Source: Bacillus subtilis subsp. subtilis
GTDB taxonomy: Bacteria > Pseudomonadota > Gammaproteobacteria > Xanthomonadales > Xanthomonadaceae
Reading direction: 5' to 3'
Assembly (NCBI GenBank): GCA_021733645.1
Contig: JAHREJ010000046.1
Span: 1-35,099 of the forward strand
Length of the DNA stretch: 35,099 nt
Shown: in pieces, positions 14,115 to 22,872 of the stretch
Layout of the letters: every line of letters starts with the position of its first letter
Position numbering within the stretch: the stretch's first letter is position 1
The notes under the pieces: model-generated
What the model saw: the letters and a program-made list of their open reading frames with translations, nothing else
Told to the model about the DNA's origin: nothing
The model's database searches: none
Made by a program: the position numbers and the translations under genes

Positions 14115-15463
14115 AGTTCCTCAAGCCCGGGTCGTTGTCGTTCAGCCTGGCGTGGAAGATCATCCTGATCCAGGTGACCATGGTGGCGATGGGCCTGGTG
14201 GGCATGGTGCTGATGTACGGCGACAGCGGCGCCGGCTATATCGACTGGAAAATGAGCGAATCGATCGCCAAATCGATCCGCATCGAGGGCGATGCGCTGC
14301 AGGTGGACTGGACCGCGCTGGAGGATGCCGCGCAGGACCGCCCGTCCACGTTCTGGTTCGCCGCCAGCGACGAGGATGGCCGCCAGCTCACCCACGGCAC
14401 CGTGCCGGCGGTGTATGGGCCGCTGGTGACCCAGCTGCAGTACCTGGAGCCCACCGACATGCGCACCCGCACGCGCGCGGCCGAACTGGCCATGCGCATC
14501 TGGGTCAACGACCTGCCCGACGGGCGCGTGCACGTGATGATTGGTGGGATGCCGCATCGCGGGTTGTGGCGGCAGATGCTGGTGGTGATCGGCTACCTGG
14601 GCGGCTGGATCACCGTGCCGTTGATCCTGATCACCCTGGTGGTGGCGCCGTGGGCGATCCATCGCTCGCTGCGCGGGGTGAACCGGGTCGCCGCGCAGGC
14701 CGCGGCGATCCAGATCAACGAGCGCGGTGGTGGGTTGGATACCCATGCGGTGCCGGCCGAGATCTTCCCGCTGGTGGACGCCTTCAACGCGGCGGTACGC
14801 CGGATCGGTGAAAGTTACGACGCGCAGGACCGCTTTCTGGTGGGAGCGGCACACGAGCTGCGCATGCCGATTGCGATCCTGGCCACCCGCATCGACGATC
14901 TTCCGGCTGGGCCAGCGCGATCGCGTCTGCAACGCGACCTGAGCCGGTTGAGCAACATTGCCGAGCAACTGCTCGATCTGCAGCGGCTGGACCACCACCG
15001 CAGCCAGTCCCAGCGCGTGGACCTGGCCGCACTCACCCGCGAAGTGGCCGCCGACGTGGCACCGCTGGTACTGGATGCCGGCTACACCTTCGCCGTGGAT
15101 GCGCCCGAGGTGCCGGTGTGGGTGCGTGGCGATCCGCACGCGCTGCACCGGGTGGTTGCCAGCCTGCTGCAGAATGCCATCGCCCACGGCGGCGACCACG
15201 GCATGATCGCCATGACCTTGCAGGAAGACGGCGTGCTGGCGGTTACCGATGAGGGCAGTGGCGTGCCGGAACAGGAGCGCCAGGCGATCTTCGAACCGTT
15301 CCATCGCCTGCGGCCCAGTGGCAGCGGCAGCGGGCTGGGCCTGTACCTGGCGCGCGAGATCATGCTGCGGCATGGCGGCAGCATCGCCGCCGAAAGTGCG
15401 GCCGGTGGCGGCGCACGGTTCGTGCTGGCCTTGCCGGTGGATCGGGCCGCATTGCCGGCGTGA
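14111..15463 (+). CDS. membrane sensor histidine kinase
   Basis: The 450-residue partner of the response regulator has two transmembrane helices (about residues 14-36 and 155-180) around a periplasmic sensor loop of about 118 residues without a recognised fold, then a HAMP-like linker and a kinase core. The phospho-acceptor is His248 in VGAAHELRMPIAI; the N box is at Asn355 (LLQNAIAHGG), G1 at Asp380 (DEGSGVP), the F box FEPFHR near 395 and G2 GSGSGLGL at 405-411. All catalytic elements are intact. The H-box has Met where most kinases have Thr (HELRMP). Adjacent to mipA, it most likely senses an envelope or antimicrobial signal. Confidence 0.94.
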   Translation: MKFLKPGSLSFSLAWKIILIQVTMVAMGLVGMVLMYGDSGAGYIDWKMSESIAKSIRIEGDALQVDWTALEDAAQDRPSTFWFAASDEDGRQLTHGTVPAVYGPLVTQLQYLEPTDMRTRTRAAELAMRIWVNDLPDGRVHVMIGGMPHRGLWRQMLVVIGYLGGWITVPLILITLVVAPWAIHRSLRGVNRVAAQAAAIQINERGGGLDTHAVPAEIFPLVDAFNAAVRRIGESYDAQDRFLVGAAHELRMPIAILATRIDDLPAGPARSRLQRDLSRLSNIAEQLLDLQRLDHHRSQSQRVDLAALTREVAADVAPLVLDAGYTFAVDAPEVPVWVRGDPHALHRVVASLLQNAIAHGGDHGMIAMTLQEDGVLAVTDEGSGVPEQERQAIFEPFHRLRPSGSGSGLGLYLAREIMLRHGGSIAAESAAGGGARFVLALPVDRAALPA

Positions 15464-15536
15464 TCCACCGCCGGCATGGGCAGCGTGCGTGCAGCGGCGT
15501 AGCATGCGGGCGATCCCACCGATGAAGGCCGGTCGC

Positions 15537-15686
15537 ATGTCCGCTCCGCACTCCTCATGGCTGGCCCGGCTGGGCCAGTGGCTGTTCGGCGGCAACATGC
15601 TGGAGGGCACCGCCAAGGCGGTGTTCTGGGTGGGGGTTTACGTGGTGCTGCTCACCGTGTTGCTGGACCTGCTGCGCCCGGGCTGA
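15537..15686 (+). CDS. 49-residue putative membrane protein
   Basis: The frame encodes MSAPHSSWLARLGQWLFGGN followed by a hydrophobic helix AVFWVGVYVVLLTVLLDLL and a stop at 15684-15686. GAAGG lies upstream at a good distance; an in-frame ATG at 15522 would add five residues. One transmembrane helix is likely. No family is recognised and no partner is evident; it lies between the kinase gene and the acylase gene, in the same direction. Confidence 0.6.
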   Translation: MSAPHSSWLARLGQWLFGGNMLEGTAKAVFWVGVYVVLLTVLLDLLRPG

Positions 15687-15798
15687 CCGGTGCAGCCCCG
15701 CGGTTCACCCCTCCATCACGCAGGGTCCGCTGTGATCGGGGCGCCCCGCGCCTGCAAGCTACCGGCGTGGCCGCCCATCATCTGCAGGGAGAGACTCC

Positions 15799-16851
15799 AT
15801 GAAGTCGTTCGTGTGCGCAGCGTTGCTTGCCACGGCCGTCGGCAGTGCGGTTGCCCCGGCCAGTGCCTGCACCCGGGTGGTCTATCTGGGCGAGAACCAG
15901 GATGTGATCACCGCCCGTTCGATGGACTGGCAAAGCGACATCGCCACCAACCTGTGGGTGCTGCCACGTGGCATCGCGCGCAACGGCCAGGCCGGCAGCC
16001 CATCGATTCACTGGACAGCCAAATACGGCAGCGTGGTCGCCAGCGGGTTCGATATCTCCACCACCGATGGACTCAACGAAGCGGGGCTGTCGGCCAATCT
16101 GCTGTGGCTGGTGGAATCGGAGTACCCGGCACAGCGCGGCCGCAAGCCCGGCCTGGCGATCTCGCTGTGGGCGCAGTACATGCTCGACAACTTCGCCACG
16201 GTGGCCGAAGCAGTGGCCGCGCTGGAGCGCGAGCCCTATGCGCTGGTCACCGATAACCTGCCGGGCGAATCGCGGCGGGCCACGCTGCACCTGGCGTTGT
16301 CCGATGCCAGCGGCGACAGTGCGATCGTGGAATACATCGGTGGCAAGCAGGTGATCCACCATGACCGCGCCTATCAGGTGATGACCAATTCGCCGGTGTT
16401 CGACCAGCAGCTGGCGCTCAACACCTATTGGCAGCAGATCGGCGGCACCGTGATGCTGCCGGGCACCAACCGCTCGGCCGACCGTTTCGCGCGGGCGTCG
16501 TTCTACATCAACGCCATTCCCAAGAGCGAAGACCCGGTAGTGGCGCTGGCCAGTGTGTTCAGCGTCATCCGCAACGTGTCGGTGCCGTACGGCATCACGA
16601 CCCCGGACCAGCCCAACATTTCGTCCACGCGTTGGCGCACCGTGGCCGACCACAAGCGCCGCCTGTATTTCTTCGAATCGGCATTGACCCCCAACACGTT
16701 CTGGGTGGACCTCAACAAGGTCGATTTCGCCCCGGGTGCGCAGGTGCTCAAGCTTGATCTCGGCCCCGACCAGCGCAATGTGTTTGCCGGCGATGCGCTG
16801 GGACAGTTCCAGCCGTCGGCACCGTTCGCGTTCCTGGGGACCGGCGACTGA
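15799..16851 (+). CDS. linear amide C-N hydrolase (penicillin V acylase / choloylglycine hydrolase family)
   Basis: The family are N-terminal nucleophile amidases that cut linear amides such as bile salts, penicillin V or N-acyl-homoserine lactones. The 350-residue product has a signal peptide of 23 residues ending ASA, and Cys24 (ACTRVVYL) would become the N-terminal catalytic Cys after cleavage. Arg40 and Asp43 (ITARSMDW), a downstream Asn (VMTNSPVF) and Arg (NRSADRFARASFY) fit the catalytic pattern. The signal peptide places the enzyme in the periplasm, as in Gram-negative PVA enzymes that also degrade long-chain AHLs. A GGGAGA ribosome binding site precedes the ATG. The gene stands alone; which amide it cuts is unknown. 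Confidence 0.92.
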   Translation: MKSFVCAALLATAVGSAVAPASACTRVVYLGENQDVITARSMDWQSDIATNLWVLPRGIARNGQAGSPSIHWTAKYGSVVASGFDISTTDGLNEAGLSANLLWLVESEYPAQRGRKPGLAISLWAQYMLDNFATVAEAVAALEREPYALVTDNLPGESRRATLHLALSDASGDSAIVEYIGGKQVIHHDRAYQVMTNSPVFDQQLALNTYWQQIGGTVMLPGTNRSADRFARASFYINAIPKSEDPVVALASVFSVIRNVSVPYGITTPDQPNISSTRWRTVADHKRRLYFFESALTPNTFWVDLNKVDFAPGAQVLKLDLGPDQRNVFAGDALGQFQPSAPFAFLGTGD

Positions 16852-17115
16852 TTGTGCGCGCCATTGGCACCGCCTGACCCCGATCGCCACGCCATGCCTG
16901 GATGCGGCCTTGGCCGAACCTGCCATCAGGCGTGCACGCAGCGTGCGGTCGGTGACTGCCCAAATTCAGACTAATCCGATAGCCCGGCACTGGCCTGGGG
17001 CCGTATCGTGCTGATCCAGGGACGGATGCCTTGCTTGCCTGTCCCCACACGGCCAGCGCCTCCACTTGCGCACCGTAACGCCACGCCGCATGGATGCCCC
17101 CCAGGAGCGATCAGC

Positions 17116-17319
17116 ATGATGATCAAGGTGCAATGCCAGGGCTACCGCTGGCACGTGATCCACCCGACCCGCCCGGACCCGGTCAGCTTCGATGACGGTG
17201 CGGTCGCCTTCGACTTTGCCGCCACCCTGGCGCGTGCGCGCCACGCCGAAACCGGCCAGGCCTGCGGGGTGCGGGTGGAGGTGATGGATGCCTTCGTCGA
17301 TGCGGTGCGCTACGGCTGA
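17116..17319 (+). CDS. 67-residue conserved protein, paralogue 1
   Basis: The product contains AFDFAATLARARHAETGQ and ends VDAVRYG, and is a clear paralogue of the protein at 19834-20037, which has AFDFADALARLHHAETGH and ends VEAVRYG at exactly the same length. The order of a W-containing strand, an A-rich helix and a C-terminal strand recalls the DUF2188-like small domain, but I cannot confirm the family. AGGAG at 17103-17107 is a good ribosome binding site. The 264-bp gap before it (16852-17115) shows no other gene. Function unknown. Confidence 0.75.
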   Translation: MMIKVQCQGYRWHVIHPTRPDPVSFDDGAVAFDFAATLARARHAETGQACGVRVEVMDAFVDAVRYG

Positions 17320-17342
17320 ACCCGGGCGTGCGCCGGGGGTGT

Positions 17343-17786
17343 TCAGCCGGTGCGGTCGAGGTTGGCGCTGAGGCGCTGCAGGAAGCTGGTCAGGCGCATG
17401 GTTTCGTCCACGCTGAAGTCGGCCAGCATGCGGGTGTTGCCCTCGTTGAGGATCTCGCGGGCCTGCGGCAACCGCTGCAGCGCCAGGGCCGTGAGTTCGA
17501 TGCGCTGGGCGCGCGGATGCTGTGGATCCGGGGACCGTCGGATCAGCAGGTCGCGTTCCAGCCGCGCCAGGGTCTGCGCCATCGAGGGCTGCTCCACGCG
17601 CAGCAGACGGGCCAGTTCGGCCTGGGTGGTCGCCTTGCCTTGGCGCACCGCCTCGAGCACCGGCAGGCTGGCCATGCCCAGTCCCAGCGGGCGCAGCTGG
17701 ATTTCGGCCACGCGGCTGAGTTCGCGCGCTACCTGCTTGATGAGGAACGAAGGAACGTTGCTGGGGTCGGGTCCGGGCCGGGTCAT
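17343..17786 (-). CDS. MarR family transcriptional regulator
   Basis: The 147-residue product has the winged helix-turn-helix of MarR regulators (TQAELARLLRVEQPSMAQTL, then ARLERDLLIRRSPDPQHPRA) between dimerisation helices. It is divergent from the FAD monooxygenase gene, with only 80 bp between the two start codons, and that spacer holds a 38-bp perfect palindrome over both promoters. I infer a ligand-released repressor of both genes. The ATG at 17786 (MTRPGPDPSNVPS) gives the usual family length. Confidence 0.93.
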   Translation of the reverse strand: MTRPGPDPSNVPSFLIKQVARELSRVAEIQLRPLGLGMASLPVLEAVRQGKATTQAELARLLRVEQPSMAQTLARLERDLLIRRSPDPQHPRAQRIELTALALQRLPQAREILNEGNTRMLADFSVDETMRLTSFLQRLSANLDRTG

Positions 17787-17804
17787 GCGATCACCTGTGG
17801 CGTA

Positions 17805-17848
17805 TTGACATAGGCCCCTATGATAATAATCATAGGGGCCTATGTTAA
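17805..17848. promoter_or_regulatory. face-to-face promoters covered by a 38-bp MarR operator
   Basis: Arms 17808-17824 and 17829-17845 are perfect 17-bp inverted copies (half-site ATAGG/CCTAT) around AATA. On the plus strand TTGACA (17805-17810) is 17 bases from AATCAT (17828-17833). On the minus strand TTAACA (17843-17848) is 17 bases from TATCAT (17820-17825). One bound dimer, or two, would block both promoters. Confidence 0.75.
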
Positions 17849-17866
17849 AGCCCCTGGAGGCGTCGC

Positions 17867-18958
17867 ATGTCCCGTTCCCCCCGTGTTGCCATCGTCGGTG
17901 GCGGTCCCGCCGGGCTGCTTCTGGCGTGCCGGCTGCAGCAGGCTGGCCTTGCCGTGCAGGTGTTTGAAGCCGACGCCTCGCCCGACGCCCGCGCCCAGGG
18001 CGGCATGCTCGACCTGCATGCGGCGACCGGACAGGCCGCGCTGCGCAGCGCCGGGTTGTTTGCGTCATTCCAGTCGCTGGCGCGCTACGAAGACCAGGGC
18101 ATGCGCCTGTTCGATGCGCAGGGCCGGCGGCTGTGGGCCGACGATGGCGTGGGCGGCGACCGCCCGGAGATCGATCGCGGCCAGCTGCGCGCGCTGCTGC
18201 TGGCGCCGCTGGCCGAGGGCTGTGTGCGCTGGGGACATGCGGTGACGCAGGCCAGGTGGGAGGCGGGCACCGTTGCGCTGCACTTCGGCAATGGCGCGGT
18301 GGAACACGCCGACCTGGTGGTGGGGGCCGACGGCGCGTGGTCGAAGGTGCGTCCGCTGCTGACCGACGTGCGCCCCCAGCACGTGGGCGTCACGTTGTTC
18401 GAGCTGTCACTGCCCGACGTGGACAGCGCGCACCCGGCCTTGGCGGCACTGGTCGGGCGCGGCACGCTGATCGCCAAGGGCGGCGGCTGCACCTTGTTTG
18501 CCCAGCGCAATGCGCAGGCACACGTGCGCGTGTACGCGTCGCTGCCGCAGCAGCTTGGCGACGGTGAAGCGGCGCCCGTGCACACCCGGTCCAGCCTGCT
18601 GCAGCATTTCCAGGGCTGGCACCCGGACCTGCGCCTGCTGATCGCCGACGCCCAGGGCACGGTGCGGCCGTGGCCGATCCATGCACTGCCGCTGGATCAT
18701 CGTTGGGTGCATCGCCAAGGTGTCACCTTGATCGGCGACGCGGCGCACCTGATGCCGCCGGCCGGCGAGGGTGCCAACCTGGCCCTGCGCGACGCCGCCG
18801 ACCTGGCCGACGCGCTCTGTGCGCCCGACTGGCAGGCGGCGGTGAACGCCCATGAGCAGGTGATGTTCGCGCGCGCGGCAGTGGCCGCCGCCGGCGCCCA
18901 CCAGATGCTGGCGATGGACTCGGCCGAACGCGTGCTGCAGATGTTCGAGGCGATGTGA
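17867..18958 (+). CDS. FAD-dependent monooxygenase, TetX-like
   Basis: The 363-residue flavoenzyme has an N-terminal Rossmann motif (VAIVGGGPAGLLLA), the GGMLDLH stretch and EIDRGQLRALLL segment seen in TetX-type enzymes, and the second FAD motif GDAAHLMPPAGEGANLALRD near residue 290. Such class A hydroxylases use NADPH and O2 to hydroxylate aromatic rings; TetX inactivates tetracyclines this way. From the match alone I cannot tell whether tetracycline is a substrate. GGAGG precedes the ATG, and expression is under the MarR-type operator at 17805-17848. The end of the protein (QMFEAM) is near the family end. Confidence 0.9.
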   Translation: MSRSPRVAIVGGGPAGLLLACRLQQAGLAVQVFEADASPDARAQGGMLDLHAATGQAALRSAGLFASFQSLARYEDQGMRLFDAQGRRLWADDGVGGDRPEIDRGQLRALLLAPLAEGCVRWGHAVTQARWEAGTVALHFGNGAVEHADLVVGADGAWSKVRPLLTDVRPQHVGVTLFELSLPDVDSAHPALAALVGRGTLIAKGGGCTLFAQRNAQAHVRVYASLPQQLGDGEAAPVHTRSSLLQHFQGWHPDLRLLIADAQGTVRPWPIHALPLDHRWVHRQGVTLIGDAAHLMPPAGEGANLALRDAADLADALCAPDWQAAVNAHEQVMFARAAVAAAGAHQMLAMDSAERVLQMFEAM

Positions 18959-19107
18959 CCTGGTCGGCGTGATTCGGTCAGCCAACCGTCGGGTACCTAA
19001 ATAGGGCATGAAATCGAGGACTTCCGGCCTATGTCGCCGGTGTTGGCTTTGCCACATCCTGTGCGCCACCACTACACCGTATCGAGGCAGGCATGAGGAG
19101 CACCGGG

Positions 19108-19659
19108 ATGACGCAGGGAAGGCAGATGGGTCTGTGGGCATTGCTGCCGGCGCTGCTGGCGCTGGGCGCCAGCGCGCACGCGCAGAACTACGATCGCCAC
19201 CGCGACGAGGGCTACAACAGTGGCCCGGTACGCTGCGAATCGATCAAGGGCCGCACCCAGCAGTGTCCATTGCAGGGGCGCGCACGCCTGGTTCGCCAGA
19301 TTTCCGGTTCGCCCTGCGTGGAGGGCCAGACCTGGGGCCAGGCCCGCGATGGCGTGTGGGTCACCCAGGGGTGCCGTGCGGAGTTCATCGCCGAAGGCGG
19401 CCGCGGCGGGCGCTGGAATGGCGGTGGCGGTGGCGGCTGGGGCAACGACAATGGCGGCGGCTGGGGTGGGCGCGGCCAGATGATCACCTGCGACTCCAAT
19501 GACCGCCGCTTGCAGCGCTGCAACGTCAGCGTGCGCCGCGACGCGCGGCTGGTCCGCCAGACCTCCCGCACGGCCTGCGTGGAAGGGCGGACGTGGGGGT
19601 GGGACCGCAACGGGGTCTGGGTGAATGGCGGGTGCCGCGGCGAATTCCAGGTCAATTGA
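19108..19659 (+). CDS. DUF3011 domain exported protein with two repeats
   Basis: The product (183 residues from 19108) has a signal peptide core GLWALLPALLALGASAHA and two copies of the DUF3011 motif, about residues 40-92 and 122-181. Each has a ...CPLQGRARLVRQISGSPC / CNVSVRRDARLVRQTSRTAC pattern, then CVEG..WG, then GVWV..GCR.EF. Between them lies a Gly/Trp/Asn-rich linker. The paired Cys in each copy would form disulfides in the periplasm. The function of the family is unknown. I chose the second ATG because GAGGAG lies six bases before it; the ATG at 19093 adds five residues. Confidence 0.85.
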   Translation: MTQGRQMGLWALLPALLALGASAHAQNYDRHRDEGYNSGPVRCESIKGRTQQCPLQGRARLVRQISGSPCVEGQTWGQARDGVWVTQGCRAEFIAEGGRGGRWNGGGGGGWGNDNGGGWGGRGQMITCDSNDRRLQRCNVSVRRDARLVRQTSRTACVEGRTWGWDRNGVWVNGGCRGEFQVN

Positions 19660-19833
19660 TCGCTAAGGAGAGATTGAGGCTGCGAATCAGAAAAATCTGA
19701 TACAGCTCACACTTTCGATTGGGTATTGTCCGGGGCGGAAAGCCTCGGCTTCCTCCGATACAGCATCTGACCCGCGTGCTGCAGGCGCTTGGCCGGATTG
19801 CCCCGATATGCCGACTCATGGAGAGAGCACCGC

Positions 19834-20037
19834 ATGTTGATTCGCCTGCAACTGGAGCACCGCCTGTGGCGGGTGCTGCACCCGGACAAGCTGGAGTCGT
19901 TCCGTTTTCACGACAGCGCCAAGGCGTTTGATTTCGCCGATGCGCTGGCGCGCCTGCATCACGCCGAAACCGGCCACCGCAGTTCGGTACGGGTGGAAGC
20001 CAGTGGGGCGTATGTGGAGGCGGTGCGCTACGGTTGA
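19834..20037 (+). CDS. 67-residue conserved protein, paralogue 2
   Basis: The protein (MLIRLQLEHRLWRVLHPDKL...SVRVEASGAYVEAVRYG) has the same 67-residue length, spacing and C-terminal AVRYG as that at 17116-17319, and shares W-x-V, AFDFA and LAR-HAETG. GAGAGAG upstream of the ATG serves as ribosome binding site. A bidirectional terminator follows. The two copies flank the MarR/FAD monooxygenase/DUF3011 genes. Function unknown. Confidence 0.75.
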   Translation: MLIRLQLEHRLWRVLHPDKLESFRFHDSAKAFDFADALARLHHAETGHRSSVRVEASGAYVEAVRYG

Positions 20038-20061
20038 GCGCGCCAGCCAAGTGGGGGCTTC

Positions 20062-20104
20062 AAAACCAACAGGCCGCGTCGGATCGACGCGGCCTGTTGG
20101 TTTT
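20062..20104. terminator. bidirectional intrinsic terminator
   Basis: A perfect 19-bp stem (20062-20080 with 20086-20104) with loop GGATC starts with AAAA and ends with TTTT. It lies between convergent genes, the 67-residue gene on the plus strand and dxs on the minus strand, and would end both transcripts. Confidence 0.95.
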
Positions 20105-20133
20105 CCGGGCGTGCCGCCCCGGGCGCGGGGGCG

Positions 20134-22044
20134 TCAGCTGGCGGCGCTCAATGCCGGCCCGCGTTCGCCCAGCGATGGCCAGCGCTTGAGCACCGCTGCG
20201 CGGATGCCAGCGGCGTCGATGCCGGCTTCGGCCAGCAGGTCTTCGCGGCTGGCATGGTGCTGGAAGCTGTCGGGCAGGCCCAGGTGCAGGATCGACTTGA
20301 GCACGTTCTGCGCATTGAACAGTTCGGCCACGCCGGAGCCGGCACCGCCGGCCACCACGTTGTCTTCGATGGTGACAAAGCCGTCGTGGGTACGCGCCAG
20401 TTCCAGCAGCAGGTCGCGGTCAAGCGGTTTGATGAAGCGCATGTTGACCACGCTCAGGCCCAGCTCGCGACCGACCGCCTCTGCCGCTGGCACGGTGCTG
20501 CCGAAGGCGAGCAGTGCCACGCCGCTGCCCTGCACACGCAGGTCGGCCTTGCCGATCTCCAGTGTGGACAGGTCGGTGCCGGCGGCCACGCCGGTGCCGC
20601 TGCCACGCGGGTAACGCACGGCGGCAGGGCCTTGATGACGCAGACCGGTGGTCAGCATCTGCCGGCACTCGGCTTCGTCGGCCGGCGCCATCACCACCAT
20701 GTGCGGCACGCAGCGCAGGAAGCTCAGGTCCAGGTTGCCGGCATGGGTGGCCCCGTCGGGGCCGACCACGCCGGCGCGGTCGATGGCGAACAGCACGTCC
20801 AGCTCCTGCACGGCCACGTCGTGCACCAGCTGGTCGTACGCGCGCTGCAGGAAGGTGGAGTAGATCGCCACCACCGGCTTGGCCCCCTGGGTGGCCATGC
20901 CCGCAGCCAGGGTCACCGCGTGCTGTTCAGCGATGGCCACGTCGAAGTAGCGCTCCGGGTATTCCTTGCTGAAACGCACCAGGCCCGAGCCTTCGCGCAT
21001 CGCCGGGGTGATGCCCACCAGCTTGGGTTCGGCGGCGGCGGCATCGCACAGCCAGTCGCTGAACACATCGGTGTAGGTCGGCTTCTTGGCGGTGCCCTTG
21101 GACACCAGTCCCTTGTCCGGGTCGAACGGCCCCACTGCGTGGTAGCCGATCTGGTCGCCCTCGGCACGCTCGTAGCCCTTGCCCTTGGTGGTCATCACGT
21201 GCAGCAGCTTCAGGCCCTTGAGGCCCTTGAGCGTCTTCAACGTGGCCACCAGTGCCGGAACGTCGTGGCCGTCGATGGGGCCGGTGTAATGGAAGCCCAT
21301 CTCCTCGAAGAACGTGGACGGCACGAACATGCCCTTCCAGTGTTCCTCCCAACGCTTGACGAAACGGGCGGTGGGATTGTGCTTCTTGTCGCCCAGGATC
21401 TTCTTGCCGCCCTCGCGCAGCGCGTTGAGCGTGCGGCTGCCGGTGGCACGGCCGAGCATCTTGGTGAGCCCGCCAACCGCCTCGGAGATCGACATGTTGT
21501 TGTCGTTGAGGATCACCAGCAGGTTGGGCTCGTTGTCCATGCCGCCGGCGTGGTTCAGCGCTTCATAGGCCATGCCGGCGGTCATCGCGCCGTCGCCGAT
21601 CACCGCCACCACCTTGCGCTCGTCGCCTTCCAGCTGGCGCGCGATGGCCATGCCGAGCGCGGCCGAGATCGAGGTCGAGGAATGGCCAACGCCAAAGGTG
21701 TCGAACTCGCTCTCTTCGCGCTTCGGGAACGGTGCCACGCCGTCCTTCTGCTTGACGGTGTGGATCTCGTCGCGGCGACCGGTGAGGATCTTGTGCGGGT
21801 AGGTCTGGTGGCCCACGTCCCAGACCAGCTGGTCGACCGGGGTCTGGTACAGGTAGTGCAGGGCCACCGTCAGTTCGATCACGCCCAGCCCGGCGCCGAA
21901 GTGGCCGCCACTCTTGCCGACCGATTCGATCAGGTAGGCGCGCAGTTCGTCGGCGATGGCGGGCAATTCGGATTCGTCGAACCTGCGCAGGTCATCCGGT
22001 GACTGGATGCGCGACAGGCGGGGATAGCGGGCGGAATCGATCAT
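20134..22044 (-). CDS. dxs: 1-deoxy-D-xylulose-5-phosphate synthase
   Basis: DXS condenses pyruvate and glyceraldehyde 3-phosphate with thiamine diphosphate, the first step of the MEP isoprenoid pathway and a branch to thiamine and pyridoxal. The 636-residue product has normal length and the transketolase-like order of domains: N-terminal [12 protein letters not shown] and [14 protein letters not shown], the ThDP motif [15 protein letters not shown] with NDNNMSIS, the middle [15 protein letters not shown] and [15 protein letters not shown], and the C-terminal transketolase domain. The gene is 111 bases downstream of the HNH gene in the same direction and ends at the bidirectional terminator. 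Confidence 0.98.
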   Translation of the reverse strand: MIDSARYPRLSRIQSPDDLRRFDESELPAIADELRAYLIESVGKSGGHFGAGLGVIELTVALHYLYQTPVDQLVWDVGHQTYPHKILTGRRDEIHTVKQKDGVAPFPKREESEFDTFGVGHSSTSISAALGMAIARQLEGDERKVVAVIGDGAMTAGMAYEALNHAGGMDNEPNLLVILNDNNMSISEAVGGLTKMLGRATGSRTLNALREGGKKILGDKKHNPTARFVKRWEEHWKGMFVPSTFFEEMGFHYTGPIDGHDVPALVATLKTLKGLKGLKLLHVMTTKGKGYERAEGDQIGYHAVGPFDPDKGLVSKGTAKKPTYTDVFSDWLCDAAAAEPKLVGITPAMREGSGLVRFSKEYPERYFDVAIAEQHAVTLAAGMATQGAKPVVAIYSTFLQRAYDQLVHDVAVQELDVLFAIDRAGVVGPDGATHAGNLDLSFLRCVPHMVVMAPADEAECRQMLTTGLRHQGPAAVRYPRGSGTGVAAGTDLSTLEIGKADLRVQGSGVALLAFGSTVPAAEAVGRELGLSVVNMRFIKPLDRDLLLELARTHDGFVTIEDNVVAGGAGSGVAELFNAQNVLKSILHLGLPDSFQHHASREDLLAEAGIDAAGIRAAVLKRWPSLGERGPALSAAS

Positions 22045-22155
22045 GTTTATCGCGCTTCTTCTGAGCGCCTATTTTCCCCCCCAAACCGGGGTGGGGCAAG
22101 CAAACCGCCTTTTCAGTGAGTAAACGGTGACGGGGCTGCGTCAGTTCGTCGCAGG

Positions 22156-22815
22156 TCAGGCCGCCAGTTTGGAGCGTTTGGGCAGCTGCGCCTTCAGGAA
22201 TGCCATCTGGTCGGCCAGGATGTTGCGGTTGGACAGGATCATGTGTTCGATCCAGCTGGGCCGGTAGGGCACTGCCAGCAGTGGCATGCCGGCCTGCTGC
22301 GGGGTGCGGTCGCTCTTGCGCGAATTGCAGTGGAAGCACGCGCTGACCACGTTTTCCCATACATCCAGACCGCCCTTGGAGATCGGCAGGACGTGGTCGC
22401 GGGTCAGTTGCGGGCGGTGGAACTGTTGGCCGCAGTACAGGCACAGGTGCGCATCGCGGGCGAACAGGGCCTGGTTGGACAGGTTCGGGGTGGGGTCGAG
22501 CGAGCGCGAACGGGCGTGGCCGCGTGCGGCGATGATCGGATGCAGGTCCATCCCACTCTGCACGCCGGTCAGGCGGCTGGTGCCGCCGTGGATGTGCAGG
22601 CAGGGGTCGCCCAGGGTCCAGGCAACGGCATCACGAGCGTAGAGGCAGGCCGCATCCTGCCAGTTGATCCAGTCCAGCACCCGCCCGTGGGCATCCAGGG
22701 ACAGCAACCGGACGCTGCCGGGCCGATGCAGCGTGGCAATCGGCGATACCTCGGGAACCGGGGCGGATGAGGCTCCGGTATCGATCAGACCCAAGCGGGT
22801 AGTGTCTGTCTCCAT
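22156..22815 (-). CDS. HNH endonuclease
   Basis: The 219-residue product has a C-terminal HNH fold: LCLYCG (near residue 123), LTRDHVLPISKGGLDVWENV and ACFHCNSRKSDRTPQQAGM. Two CxxC pairs would bind structural zinc, and the DH-N-H residues form the metal-dependent nuclease core. The N-terminal about 100 residues (with VRLLSLDAHGRVLDWINWQDA) have no known role. Such proteins, found across Proteobacteria beside housekeeping genes, are usually treated as chromosomal nucleases with unclear function, not as homing elements. It is upstream of dxs with the same direction. Confidence 0.9.
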   Translation of the reverse strand: METDTTRLGLIDTGASSAPVPEVSPIATLHRPGSVRLLSLDAHGRVLDWINWQDAACLYARDAVAWTLGDPCLHIHGGTSRLTGVQSGMDLHPIIAARGHARSRSLDPTPNLSNQALFARDAHLCLYCGQQFHRPQLTRDHVLPISKGGLDVWENVVSACFHCNSRKSDRTPQQAGMPLLAVPYRPSWIEHMILSNRNILADQMAFLKAQLPKRSKLAA

Positions 22816-22872
22816 CGGGAAAACAGCTTATACCGGAATCGTTACGAATTGTGTATAGGCGCTGGCGTGTCG

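Noticed and set aside
14848..14870. Histidine kinase H-box with Met (HELRMP) taken as a sign of an inactive kinase
   Set aside because: The His, Glu, Arg and Pro are intact, and N, G1, F and G2 boxes are complete, so the enzyme is probably active.
20254..22002. A 582-codon plus-strand frame opposite dxs
   Set aside because: It is the antisense shadow of a well-supported gene; it is His- and Val-rich with no motif.
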